A DNA stretch of 64,000 nucleotides from Duganella sp. BJB476 (GTDB lineage Bacteria; Pseudomonadota; Gammaproteobacteria; Burkholderiales; Burkholderiaceae_D): positions 558,001 to 622,000 of the forward strand of contig NZ_QVIO01000002.1 in NCBI RefSeq assembly GCF_003416895.1, in the 5' to 3' direction. Below, piece after piece: positions 28,208 to 36,705 of this stretch; the first letter of the stretch is position 1, and every line of letters begins with the position of its first letter. The notes under the pieces are model-generated. The model searched no databases. It was not told where the DNA came from and saw nothing but the letters and a program-made list of their open reading frames with translations. A program made the translations under genes and the position numbers.

Positions 28208-28886
28208 GTATCGAGGCGATGTCGTTCAGGCTGTCCACCTCGTAGTCCGGCATCGCTTCCGACGCATTGGCCAGGCGGTCGGGATTAAACCAGCAGCTTT
28301 CGATGCCATATCGATTCGCGCCGAGAATGTCGGCGTCCAGGCGGTCGCCGATGATGATCGCGTCTTCCTTGGCAAACGGTTTAGCCATTTTGGCGGCATA
28401 TTCGAAGAAGCGCACATCCGGCTTGGCGTAGCCGCAAGCTTCGGACGTGGCGACGAAGGAAATGTACTCGGCCAGCCCCGAGCTGGCGATACGGCGGTTC
28501 TGGATGGCTTCGACGCCGTTGGTGATGATGCCCACCTCGCCCATTGCGGACAGCGTCTCGCAAAGCAGTTTGGCGCCCTCGATGAGGACCACGGTATCCG
28601 GCAGCGACTCAAGATAAAGGACGCTTGCCACTTCGGGATCCAGATCGATGCCGTTCGCCAGGAAGGTCTTGCGAAAGCGCTCCACTTTCAGGAAATCTTT
28701 GGTCACGGCGCCCGTCTCGAAGCGCCGCCACAGTTCCACATTAATCGCCTGGTACTGCTGGAAAATCCCGTCCACGCTATCGCGCAGCCCCAGTTCCTGC
28801 ATGGTGCGTACGAAAGAAAGCTTTTCGGACGCCTTAAAATCGAGCAGCGTATCGTCCAGGTCGAACAAAAACAGTCGGTACTTCAT
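28173..28886 (-). CDS. HAD-superfamily phosphatase, YjjG-like
   Basis: 237 residues. HAD motif I DLDDT (D9, D11), motif II TNG, motif III Lys and motif IV GDRLDADI are intact, with an alpha-helical cap typical of the YjjG subfamily of noncanonical pyrimidine nucleotide phosphatases. The substrate is inferred only. The ATG at 28886 is chosen (AGGA 5 bases upstream) rather than a longer frame. It ends inside the convergent arr gene. Confidence 0.85.
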   Translation of the reverse strand: MKYRLFLFDLDDTLLDFKASEKLSFVRTMQELGLRDSVDGIFQQYQAINVELWRRFETGAVTKDFLKVERFRKTFLANGIDLDPEVASVLYLESLPDTVVLIEGAKLLCETLSAMGEVGIITNGVEAIQNRRIASSGLAEYISFVATSEACGYAKPDVRFFEYAAKMAKPFAKEDAIIIGDRLDADILGANRYGIESCWFNPDRLANASEAMPDYEVDSLNDIASILSRRLPQCPAT

Positions 28887-28893
28887 CGCGTCC

Positions 28894-30015
28894 TTAGTAG
28901 TGCTCGGCGAAACCGATGCGGTCGGTCGTTGCGTTGCGGGCGTCATCCACGCTGACCTTGCCGGCGGCCAGCAGCGCGCGCAGCGAGGCGTTCATCGTGT
29001 GGCAGCCCTCGCCCGGCTTGTTTTCCATCCAGTTGCGCAGCGCCGACACCTGGCCGGTGGCGATCATCGACACCACGTCCGGATTCGAGGTCAGGCACTC
29101 GGTGGCCAGGTGGTAGCGGTCACCGTCCACCGACGGCAGCAGCGCCTGGCACAGCACGCCGCGCAGCGCATGCGCCAGGGCCTGCGACTGCGGCTCGGCG
29201 TTGCCCAGCAGGCGCACCATCTTCTGCAAGCCCAGCTCGGTCGAACGCGCGTGCAGCGAGGCCAGCACCAGCGGGCCGGATTCAGCCAGCGCCAGCGCTT
29301 CCTGCGCCGTCTGGGCGTCGCGGATCTCGCCGATGACGATCACGTCCGGCCGTTCACGCAGCGCGTCCAGCGCGCCTAGGTAGAAGCTCTCGACGTCGCC
29401 GTCGAAGCCCACTTCGCGCTGGGTGATGACGCACTGGCGCTGCGGGATCAGCGTTTCCACCGGATCTTCAATCGTGATGATGTGACCGGAACGGTGCTTG
29501 TTGATCTCGTCGAGCATGGCGGCGATGGTGGTCGACTTGCCCTGGCAGGTGTCGCCGATAATCAACACCAGCCCGCTGGTGAGCTTGGCGAAGTTCTGCT
29601 CGGCCTGGCGCAGGCCCAGCTGGCTGAGCACCATCGGCTCCTTCGGGAAGCGGCGGATCACGCAACCCAGCCGCTTCTTGCCCTGGAAGCTGAAGCAGTT
29701 GGCGCGGATGCGCGCCGTGTGCAGGTCCACCGCGCGGTCGAAGGCACGGTCCTGGATGCGCTCGGCCCAGTTCGGCTCGACCACTTCGAAGAACTCTTGC
29801 AGCTCCTCGCGCGTGATCGGCGAATCGGTCACCGCCACCAGCCCTTTCGGCTGGCGCAGCAACAGCGGGCTGTTCTGGTGGATCAGGATGTCGCTGAAGA
29901 TCAGCTTGGAATTCAGCAAATGCAGGATCTGCTCGACGAGCGTGCCGAAGACCGGGTGGTCTTCGTTTTCGATGTAAGTCAGGGTGCGAATTTGCGACGA
30001 CTGGTAATTTTCCAT
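28894..30015 (-). CDS. PilT/PilU-type ATPase paralogue
   Basis: 373 residues of a type IV pilus retraction-ATPase fold: an N-terminal PAS-like domain, Walker A written GDTCQGKST (unusual Cys-Gln in place of Gly-Ser/Thr, but GxxxxGK[ST] is kept), the Asp box ITIEDPVE, Walker B VIVIGEIRD and the His box LASLHA. It stands alone, without other pil genes, and is clearly diverged from canonical PilT and PilU. Start at 30015 is chosen; a longer version from 30081 has no ribosome-binding site. Its job could be pilus retraction or another hexameric-motor role. Confidence 0.82.
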   Translation of the reverse strand: MENYQSSQIRTLTYIENEDHPVFGTLVEQILHLLNSKLIFSDILIHQNSPLLLRQPKGLVAVTDSPITREELQEFFEVVEPNWAERIQDRAFDRAVDLHTARIRANCFSFQGKKRLGCVIRRFPKEPMVLSQLGLRQAEQNFAKLTSGLVLIIGDTCQGKSTTIAAMLDEINKHRSGHIITIEDPVETLIPQRQCVITQREVGFDGDVESFYLGALDALRERPDVIVIGEIRDAQTAQEALALAESGPLVLASLHARSTELGLQKMVRLLGNAEPQSQALAHALRGVLCQALLPSVDGDRYHLATECLTSNPDVVSMIATGQVSALRNWMENKPGEGCHTMNASLRALLAAGKVSVDDARNATTDRIGFAEHY

Positions 30016-30091
30016 CTGTACTCTGATCTCCGTGGGGTCGGTGTTGCTCCGCGAACGATTATAAGAGAAAAATTGCAGCATCGAAATTTTT

Positions 30092-30736
30092 TCAGCTGCG
30101 GACCTTCGGATATTTGAAGCCGGTGCGCAAGTCCATGCTGAAGCGTTGTTTGCCTTCGGTGACCACCACGTGGTCGGGCGGTTCCTCGCCGGCCAGTGCG
30201 CGATAGAAGATCGGCAAGCCCTCGCCTTTGCGGATCAGGTCGTCGCAGCGTTCGTAGACATTCGGACAACCGGTTTCCGCCAGCAGCGCCTGCACGATAG
30301 CCACTTTCCAGGCCTCGACGCCGGCCGACTGGAACTGGCAGATCAGGTAGCCCTGGACACCGCCCCAGCTGTCGACCAGCAGGCCGGACAGGCCGTCCTC
30401 GTCGCCACGCACCACCGGCACCAGGTCGTTGGGACCGGCCGCGCGCACGCTGGCGGCGCGCTTGGCGATGGCGGCCTTGACGCGGCGCTTGATCAGCGCG
30501 TGGTCGACCGGTTCGTCTTCCTTGTAAGTCCAGATGCGGGCGCAGATCTGCGACTTGGCATTGTAGGCGGCGCGGCCGATGAACTGGCGCGACGAGGTCT
30601 GCACGGTGGCGGTGGCGCCCGGCTTGTTTTTTTCCTGCGGCTTGCCCTCGACTTTTTCGATCGCGGAAGCATAAATCCAGGGGGCGCCGGCCAGCAGGCT
30701 CTTTTCCTTGCCCTGTTTGATGGTGATGATAAGCAT
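30092..30736 (-). CDS. rlmI: RlmI-like rRNA methyltransferase lacking its methyltransferase domain
   Basis: 214 residues aligning with the first half of RlmI (23S rRNA m5C1962 methyltransferase, about 396 residues): the N-terminal PUA domain (GKEKSLLAGAPWIY), the SQICARIWTY block, and the central domain up to LPIFYRALAGEEPPDH and FSMDLRTG. At the point where the HKTGYYLDQR motif and the SAM-binding Rossmann domain should begin, the protein ends with FKYPKVRS and a stop. No downstream fragment is present. It is either a decayed copy or an RNA-binding-only derivative. Confidence 0.8.
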   Translation of the reverse strand: MLIITIKQGKEKSLLAGAPWIYASAIEKVEGKPQEKNKPGATATVQTSSRQFIGRAAYNAKSQICARIWTYKEDEPVDHALIKRRVKAAIAKRAASVRAAGPNDLVPVVRGDEDGLSGLLVDSWGGVQGYLICQFQSAGVEAWKVAIVQALLAETGCPNVYERCDDLIRKGEGLPIFYRALAGEEPPDHVVVTEGKQRFSMDLRTGFKYPKVRS

Positions 30737-30956
30737 GTAAGTCCAATGTGTGCTGCATTGCAGCGTGCGGTGTTGCGGGATAGTCCGAATGATACCTCAT
30801 GCCGGCCCTGCCCCCGCCGCCGGCCCCGGTCTGGTCCCCGGCTGCTGCATTCTGTGCCGCGCTGGCTGCAATCTGTCGCAGCCGGGTTTCGTGCGCGGGA
30901 ATGAGTCCGTAGTATCCAACCTCAAGAACCGTATCCACCATCCAGAGGAGATCATC

Positions 30957-31736
30957 ATGGCAAATCCATCCGTCCGTAGCGCGCTGCGCATCCTGTTCCT
31001 GTCCGCCGGCCTGCTGGCCGTCGCCGCGCCGGCCGGCGTCGCCGTGGCCGGTCCGCTCAGCTGGTTCCATGGCGAGCGCGTGCAGGGCAGCGGCAAGATC
31101 GTCAAGCAGAACCGCGAGACCGGCCATTTCACTTCGCTGGCGACCAGTCTCAGCGGCAATGTCGAGATCCGCATCGGCAATACCGAAGGCGTCACCGTTG
31201 AGACCGACGACAATCTGCAGGCGCTGATCGAGACCGTGGTCGACAATGGCACCTTGCGTATCAAGCCGACGCGCAAGGACGTCAACCTGGAGTCGCACAC
31301 GATGAAGATCGTGGTGCAGGCGCGTTCGATCGAGAAAATCGCGGTGGCCGGTTCCGGTTCGGTCGAGGCCGACAAGTTGCACGCCGAAAGCCTGACGTTT
31401 GACGTCGGCGGCTCCGGTTCGATCAACGTGCGCAATCTGGAGAGCGAATCGGTGGCGATCTCGCTGGGCGGCAGCGGCAACCTGAAGGCCAGCGGCAACG
31501 TCGAACGCTTACAGGTGTCGGTGGCCGGGTCGGGACGGGTGCAGGCCGGGCAGCTGGCGGCGCGCGACGTGACGGTCAGCATCGGCGGCTCGGGCCAGGC
31601 GACGGTGTGGGCCAGGCAGACGCTGAACCTGAGCGTGGGCGGTTCGGGCGACATCACCTACTACGGCGATCCGCAGCTGACCAAGAGCGTGACGGGTTCG
31701 GGCACCATCAAGCGGCTGGGTGGTTCGCCGCAGTAA
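30957..31736 (+). CDS. Exported DUF2807 (head-GIN) protein
   Basis: 259 residues: a signal peptide (about 1-30), then a right-handed beta-helix-like DUF2807 domain with repeated Gly-Ser-Gly turns (VAGSGSVEA, VGGSGSINV, LGGSGNLKA, VAGSGRVQA, IGGSGQATV, VGGSGDITY). Adhesin-like or envelope-structural, exact role unknown. AGGAG lies 8 bases before the ATG. The last 29 bases overlap the convergent Rpn-type gene. Confidence 0.85.
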   Translation: MANPSVRSALRILFLSAGLLAVAAPAGVAVAGPLSWFHGERVQGSGKIVKQNRETGHFTSLATSLSGNVEIRIGNTEGVTVETDDNLQALIETVVDNGTLRIKPTRKDVNLESHTMKIVVQARSIEKIAVAGSGSVEADKLHAESLTFDVGGSGSINVRNLESESVAISLGGSGNLKASGNVERLQVSVAGSGRVQAGQLAARDVTVSIGGSGQATVWARQTLNLSVGGSGDITYYGDPQLTKSVTGSGTIKRLGGSPQ

Positions 31737-32757
31737 AGACCTCGGCGGGATTGCCGCCCTCGGCCAGCGCCTGTATCCAGGCGCTGAGCTGGGCGGTGTC
31801 GGCATGATCCATTTTTTCGGTAATGCCCACCGGTAGTGGCGCGTTTCGGCGATCTAGCAACCCTTGCAAAACGCCTTTCAGCGCCGTGCGTTCACCCTCT
31901 TGCCGCCCTTGCTGCACACCTTGCTGCACACCTTGCCGCATGCCTTGCCGCATGCCTTTGCGACGTCCCTCTTTCAATCCCTTAAGGCGGCCACGCTTGA
32001 CGGCCTCATATTCCAGCAAGGCTTCATAAGTCTTGAATCGCCGATTAAATAGCATCACTGGCTCCTCCCCTGAGCTCATATTAGCTTCGTCAAATTCGTC
32101 CTGCAAGGTCGTGCGTACCCAGCGCGTCAGACTATCGCGGGCTCTTGCGATATCCGGCGCTTTCATGCGCTCGGCAAAATCGCCCAACGCAGACAGCATT
32201 TCCTTATTGGTCTTCGAACGCAACAATCGGAACACGATACCCAGAATATTGGCCGGGTCATCCGGGTTCATATGGCGATGCTGGTCTATCAGCATGTATT
32301 GCTGCTGCGGCTGATAGACTTCTAATCCCATTGGCGGCGGCAGCATCAGGTCGGTCAAATCCCTGCTGGCGCGCCACAGGCCTCGACCGTGGTACAGCAC
32401 AATCGGCATCACCGGCGGCAACTTGTCACACCGCGTCAGGCAATGCCGGGCAACCAGGTCCTGCAGCAGCAGCCCCACATAAACCTGCATGCGCAAGGCC
32501 ATCCAGCGATCCGAGCGGGCCTGGAATTCCAGCAGGATGTAGACGTACACCCATTCCCCGCCCACCTTGGCCCGCCACACCATGTCCTGGTGGCGCTGCT
32601 TGCCGCGATCGCTGGCGTAGCTGGCGTTGACGCGCTCGAAAGCCCCCACGTCCAGCGTCCTGGCCCAGTCGGCCAGCAAAAACCCGGCCAGCAAATCCCG
32701 CACGATTTCGGGATGCGCGAAGAGTTGGCGGTAAAGCGTGTCGCTGCGGGTTTTCAT
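31708..32757 (-). CDS. Rpn-family recombination-promoting nuclease / putative transposase
   Basis: 349 residues with the N-terminal PD-(D/E)XK nuclease-like domain of the Rpn family (D-x-n, then VYILLEFQAR as the ExK-like core) and a C-terminal tail containing Gly/Gln/Arg tetrapeptide repeats (MRQG, VQQG) encoded by a 12-bp tandem repeat. Rpn proteins are DNA endonucleases that stimulate RecA-independent recombination in E. coli and vary between strains; transposition itself is not shown. Monocistronic; ends within the convergent DUF2807 gene. Confidence 0.85.
   Translation of the reverse strand: MKTRSDTLYRQLFAHPEIVRDLLAGFLLADWARTLDVGAFERVNASYASDRGKQRHQDMVWRAKVGGEWVYVYILLEFQARSDRWMALRMQVYVGLLLQDLVARHCLTRCDKLPPVMPIVLYHGRGLWRASRDLTDLMLPPPMGLEVYQPQQQYMLIDQHRHMNPDDPANILGIVFRLLRSKTNKEMLSALGDFAERMKAPDIARARDSLTRWVRTTLQDEFDEANMSSGEEPVMLFNRRFKTYEALLEYEAVKRGRLKGLKEGRRKGMRQGMRQGVQQGVQQGRQEGERTALKGVLQGLLDRRNAPLPVGITEKMDHADTAQLSAWIQALAEGGNPAEVFTAANHPAA
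31907..31954. repeat. Four 12-bp tandem repeats inside the Rpn-type gene
   Basis: CCTTGCTGCACA twice, then CCTTGCCGCATG twice, in frame with the coding sequence (minus strand), followed by a further degenerate unit. Each unit encodes four residues, so slippage would lengthen or shorten the tail without a frameshift. Confidence 0.9.
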
Positions 32758-32871
32758 CCAAAAAATTGTAGCGCCCGTCTGAAGACGCGGGTACGCTAGG
32801 CGGGCGCCGTTTGGCCCGCATCAATCCGGTGCACATAAAACGAATAAGAACCTCACCACAAGGAGATCCGC

Positions 32872-34161
32872 TTGAACGTTATCGCCATGTCCGTCCGCCG
32901 CGCCTACACGCTGCCGCTGTTGCTGTTGGCCTGCTCCGCCGCTTTCGCCGATGCCCCACCCGCCGTCACCGCCATCAAGGCTGCCCACATGCTCGACGTG
33001 CGCAGCGGCGCGCTGATCGACAACGCCGTGGTGTTGGTCAGCGGCGAACGCATCACTGCCGCCGGCAGCAAGCTGGCGATCCCCGACGGCGCCCAGGTCA
33101 TCGACCTCGGCAACAAGACCCTGCTGCCCGGCCTGATCGACATGCACACCCACCTGACCGGCGACCCGCAGGACGCCGGCTATTCCATCATCGCCAAATC
33201 CATCCCCCGCACCACACTGACCGGCGCCAAGAACGCCCGCCTGACGCTGCAGGCCGGCTTCACCACCGTGCGCGATGTCGGCGCCGACGGCTATGCCGAC
33301 ATCGGCCTGCGCGACGCCATCAACGACGGCGACGTGCCCGGCCCGCGCATGGCCGCCTCCGGCCCGCCGCTGAGCATCACCGGCGGCCACTGCGACGACA
33401 CCATGCACGCCCCCGAATACAAGCAGACCGCGCTCGGCGTGGCCGACGGCGTCGCCGAAGCGCTCAAAGTCACGCGCCGCAACATCAAGTACGGCGCCGA
33501 CGTCATCAAGATCTGCGCCACCGGCGGCGTGCTGTCCTTCGGCGACGATCCGCGCACCTCGCAATACACGCTGGAAGAATTGAAAGCCATCATCGGCGAC
33601 GCCCACCGCCTCGGCCGCAAGGCCGCCGCCCATGCGCACGGCGGCGACGGCATCAAACTGGCGGTGCTGGCCGGCATCGATTCAATCGAGCATGGTTCCT
33701 ACATCGACGACGAAGGCATCAAGCTGATGAAGGAACACAAGACCTGGCTGGTGCCGACGGTCTACCTGGGCGACTGGCTGATCGACAACGCCGAGGCCAT
33801 CAAGCTGCCCGCGCCGCTGCTGGAAAAAGCCAAGGTGGTGTTGCCGACGGCGCGCCAGAACATCGCCCGCGCCATCAAGGCCGGCGTGCCGGTCGCCTTC
33901 GGCACCGACGCCGGCGTCTATCCGCACGGCCTGAACGCGCGCGAGTTCGGCATCCTGGTCAAGCTGGGCATGACGCCGATCCAGGCAATCCGCGCGGCCA
34001 CGCTCAACGCCAGCGAGCTGCTGGGCTGGACCGACAAGGTGGGCACTATCGAAGCGGGCAAGTTCGCCGACCTGATCGCGGTCGACGGCGAACCGTTGAA
34101 GGATGTGAAGACGCTGGAAAGCGTCCAGTGGGTGATGAAGGGCGGCGCGGTCGTCAAATAA
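32872..34161 (+). CDS. Exported metal-dependent amidohydrolase
   Basis: 429 residues: a signal peptide (about 1-27) followed by the amidohydrolase fold of the imidazolonepropionase / Xaa-Pro-dipeptidase-like group. Metal ligands: H92 and H94 in DMHTHL, the carbamylated-Lys region [22 protein letters not shown] and FGTDAG. Substrate unknown; relatives hydrolyse prolyl dipeptides or cyclic amides in the periplasm. A strong AGGAG (32861-32865) is 6 bases from TTG 32872, so TTG rather than ATG 32887 is the likely start. Confidence 0.88.
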   Translation: MNVIAMSVRRAYTLPLLLLACSAAFADAPPAVTAIKAAHMLDVRSGALIDNAVVLVSGERITAAGSKLAIPDGAQVIDLGNKTLLPGLIDMHTHLTGDPQDAGYSIIAKSIPRTTLTGAKNARLTLQAGFTTVRDVGADGYADIGLRDAINDGDVPGPRMAASGPPLSITGGHCDDTMHAPEYKQTALGVADGVAEALKVTRRNIKYGADVIKICATGGVLSFGDDPRTSQYTLEELKAIIGDAHRLGRKAAAHAHGGDGIKLAVLAGIDSIEHGSYIDDEGIKLMKEHKTWLVPTVYLGDWLIDNAEAIKLPAPLLEKAKVVLPTARQNIARAIKAGVPVAFGTDAGVYPHGLNAREFGILVKLGMTPIQAIRAATLNASELLGWTDKVGTIEAGKFADLIAVDGEPLKDVKTLESVQWVMKGGAVVK

Positions 34162-34190
34162 TATAAACTATAAACCGCGCGCGGCCTTGT

Positions 34191-34682
34191 TCAATGCTGG
34201 TGCTGCGCCGTGCCGGCGGGCGCCGGCAGTACTTCCAGCACCGGCGCCGGCGCCTTCAGCTTGGCGGCGCCGTCGCCGGGGATCTCGTCCCAGGCCACGC
34301 TGACCTTGTCGCACTGCTGCACGACGCGGAAGTACAGCTTGCCCGGCTCCGCAGTCAGCTTGACCTGCACCACGAACTCGTCGAAATAAGCGTCCGGCAG
34401 CGGGCCGCCCTTCCAGCTGATTTCCTGCACGCCGCCATTGGTGGCTACGTTGATCTTCCAGCCCGCCTTGGGCATAGGCTTGGCGTTGCTGGCGCCTTCC
34501 GGCAGCGATACCGTCAAGCCCTTGGTGGCCGTGCCGTCGCAGCCGTGGCCGACGCGGAAGGTCAGCTTCTGGAAACTGCCGGCCAGGCCGGTGGTTTGTT
34601 CCAGCGTTACGTGCGCCTGCGCCGCAGGCGCCAGCATCGCAGCAGAGAAAGCCAGCGCCAGCATGGTGGAAGTCGTTTTCAT
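34191..34682 (-). CDS. YcnI-family periplasmic copper-binding protein (DUF1775)
   Basis: 163 residues: a signal peptide cleaved before His24, giving a mature N-terminus HVTLEQ. In characterised YcnI proteins this N-terminal His is the copper ligand. The DUF1775 Ig-like domain spans about 24-150, and the protein ends in a His-rich QHQH. The start overlaps the stop of the PCu(A)C gene by one base (TGATG), so translation is coupled; the pair is a known copper-handling combination. Confidence 0.88.
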   Translation of the reverse strand: MKTTSTMLALAFSAAMLAPAAQAHVTLEQTTGLAGSFQKLTFRVGHGCDGTATKGLTVSLPEGASNAKPMPKAGWKINVATNGGVQEISWKGGPLPDAYFDEFVVQVKLTAEPGKLYFRVVQQCDKVSVAWDEIPGDGAAKLKAPAPVLEVLPAPAGTAQHQH

Positions 34683-35122
34683 CACTGCCCTTTCGGTGGT
34701 ATGTACGTCAGCGGTTTGACCGTCACGTCGATGGCGACGGTTTCGGCCGGCTTGCCCTTCTTGCGGATCACCAGCGTGACCGGCACGGTCTCGCCTTCCT
34801 TCAACTGCCGCTTCAAATCCATCAGCATCACATGATAGCCGCCGGACGCCAGGTCCACGCTCTGCCCGGCCGGCAAGTCCAGCGACGGCACGGCGTGCAT
34901 CTTCATCATCTGGCCGTCCATCTCCATGTGATGAATCTCCGCCACGCCCGCCACGCTGGAACGCACTTCCACCAGCTGCCCGCCCTGCCTGGACTTGAGC
35001 TGCATGAACACGCCGGTGGACTTGGCCGACGGCACGGTGGCGCGTATCCAGGCGTCGCGGACTTCGACCTGGGCCGAAGCCAGCGGCGCCGCCAGCAGCA
35101 ATGTGTAGAGGATTTTTTTCAT
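34682..35122 (-). CDS. PCu(A)C periplasmic copper chaperone
   Basis: 146 residues: a signal peptide (about 1-17) and a cupredoxin-like PCu(A)C domain with the HxnMx21-22HxM copper-site pattern (H65, M75, H97, M99). It delivers Cu(I) to cytochrome oxidase Cu-A or to other periplasmic sites. Coupled to YcnI. No Shine-Dalgarno is present; instead TATAAT lies 6 bases before the ATG, suggesting a leaderless transcript, with a perfect palindrome just upstream. Confidence 0.9.
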   Translation of the reverse strand: MKKILYTLLLAAPLASAQVEVRDAWIRATVPSAKSTGVFMQLKSRQGGQLVEVRSSVAGVAEIHHMEMDGQMMKMHAVPSLDLPAGQSVDLASGGYHVMLMDLKRQLKEGETVPVTLVIRKKGKPAETVAIDVTVKPLTYIPPKGQ

Positions 35123-35128
35123 CGCTCG

Positions 35129-35153
35129 ATTATATCAACGTTAAATTAACGTT
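35129..35153 (-). promoter_or_regulatory. Promoter and palindromic operator of the copper-chaperone operon
   Basis: On the minus strand, TATAAT (35134-35129) ends 6 bases before the start codon. The palindrome AACGTTAA-A-TTAACGTT (35137-35153) fills the region between -10 and -35 and overlaps the yaeQ stop codon. The arrangement suits repression and a transcript starting at or next to the AUG. No good -35 is visible. Confidence 0.5.
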
Positions 35154-35688
35154 CACCCTTGAAGGTCTCGCGACCGACTTCCACCGTGGTGACGCCGTCG
35201 GTCAGCCAGATCTGGCCGTCCTGGATCGTGCATTGCAGCTGCATGCTGCGCTGGGCCATCTTGGACAGCTGCTCGGTGGCATCGGCGTCGAGGTTGATCA
35301 CGGTCAGGTTCTTGCAGCGCTCGACCTTGTTGGCCAAAGCCTTCCACCAGATGTGGCTGGTCGCGGCGTAGCTGTAGACGTAGACGTGTTCCGAACGGCC
35401 GCTGGCCTTCAGGATCACCTTCTCGTCCGGCTGGCCCACTTCGATCCACAACTGGATCGCGCCGGTCAGGTCCTTCTGCCACAGGTCCGGCTCTTCAACG
35501 TCGAACAGGCCCTTGGTGAAGGTCAGCGCTTCGTTGGCGTGGATCGCGAAGGCGATCAGGCGCACCATCATGCGCTCGTCGGTTTCGGACGGGTGGCGCG
35601 CCAGCGTCAGCGACTGGGTCTCGTAGAAGTTGCGGTCCATGTCCGCGATCTGCAAGTCGGCTTTGTAAATTGTTGCTTTGAGGGCCAT
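35146..35688 (-). CDS. yaeQ: YaeQ family protein
   Basis: 180 residues with the conserved YaeQ layout (MALKATIYKADLQIADMDRN at the N-terminus, FDVEEPDLW, IELGQPDEK-like IEVGQPDEK, and a C-terminal WLTDG block). YaeQ has a PD-(D/E)XK-like fold and was linked to suppression of RfaH loss in Salmonella; biochemical function is unsettled. Its stop codon lies inside the palindrome upstream of the copper-chaperone gene. Confidence 0.92.
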   Translation of the reverse strand: MALKATIYKADLQIADMDRNFYETQSLTLARHPSETDERMMVRLIAFAIHANEALTFTKGLFDVEEPDLWQKDLTGAIQLWIEVGQPDEKVILKASGRSEHVYVYSYAATSHIWWKALANKVERCKNLTVINLDADATEQLSKMAQRSMQLQCTIQDGQIWLTDGVTTVEVGRETFKGER

Positions 35689-35710
35689 CGGTGAATCTCT
35701 TTAGTTTCTA

Positions 35711-36580
35711 TTATTTGAAGACGACAGTCTTGTCGCCGTTCTGCAAAATGCGGTGTTCGACAAACCATTTCACGGCGCGCGCCAGCACCACGCACTCGAC
35801 GTCGCGGCCGATGGCGGACAGCGTTTCCGCGTCCATCGAATGATCGACCCGCTCGACGTCCTGCTCGATGATCGGACCTTCGTCCAGGTCGCCCGTGACG
35901 AAGTGCGCGGTCGCACCGATCAGCTTGACGCCGCGGTGGTGCGCCTGCGCATACGGCTTGGCGCCCTTGAAGCTCGGCAGGAAGGAATGGTGAATATTGA
36001 TCGCCTTCCCTTTCAACGCCGTGCACAGGCCAGGCGACAGGATCTGCATGTAGCGCGCCAGCACAACCAGGTCGATGTTGTGCGAATTCATCAGCTCGAT
36101 GATCTTGGCTTCCTGCGCCTGCTTGGCTTCCTGCGGCGCGCCAGTCGCCAGCGGCAGGTGGTGGAACGGGATATTGTAGCTGGCCGCCAGCTGGTAGAAG
36201 TCCATGTGATTGGACACGATGGCCGGAATTTCCACCGGCAGCAGACCGCTCTTGTAGCGGAACAGCAAATCGTTGAGGCAATGGCCGATCTTCGACACCA
36301 TCAGCATCACGCGCGGCTTGTAGTGAGCGTCGCGCAGCTCCCAGTCCAGCTTCATCTCGGCGCCCAGCAGGCCGAAGTCGGCGCGCAGCAGGTCGTCGTT
36401 GACGTTGCGGTCTTCCAGCGCGAAGTGCACGCGCATGAAGAACAGCTTCGATTCACTGTCGCCGAACTGGGCCGAATCGATGATGTTGCAGCCGTGGTCG
36501 GCCAGGAAGCCCGACACGCGATGAACGATTCCGCGCTGGTCCAGGCAAGAGAGTGTCAAAATGTATTCGGGATTGCTCAT
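35711..36580 (-). CDS. purU: Formyltetrahydrofolate deformylase
   Basis: 289 residues: an N-terminal ACT domain (about 5-85, TLSCLDQRGIVHRVSGFLADH) and a C-terminal formyltransferase-like hydrolase domain with VSNH, the catalytic core NIHHSFLPSFKGAKPY and the D in TGDLDEGPI. It hydrolyses 10-formyl-THF to THF and formate, balancing one-carbon pools. ATG 36580 before SNPEYILT gives the normal length; ATG 36589 is also possible. Confidence 0.95.
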   Translation of the reverse strand: MSNPEYILTLSCLDQRGIVHRVSGFLADHGCNIIDSAQFGDSESKLFFMRVHFALEDRNVNDDLLRADFGLLGAEMKLDWELRDAHYKPRVMLMVSKIGHCLNDLLFRYKSGLLPVEIPAIVSNHMDFYQLAASYNIPFHHLPLATGAPQEAKQAQEAKIIELMNSHNIDLVVLARYMQILSPGLCTALKGKAINIHHSFLPSFKGAKPYAQAHHRGVKLIGATAHFVTGDLDEGPIIEQDVERVDHSMDAETLSAIGRDVECVVLARAVKWFVEHRILQNGDKTVVFK

Positions 36581-36705
36581 ATCCACCATCGTTATAGGTC
36601 TAACAAGGCCGGTATTGTCGCACGGCTGGGCGCAGACCGTAAAAATAGCACGATCGTTCAATTTGAGATATATTGAGCGTCACACTCACCTTCGAGGATA
36701 CAAAA

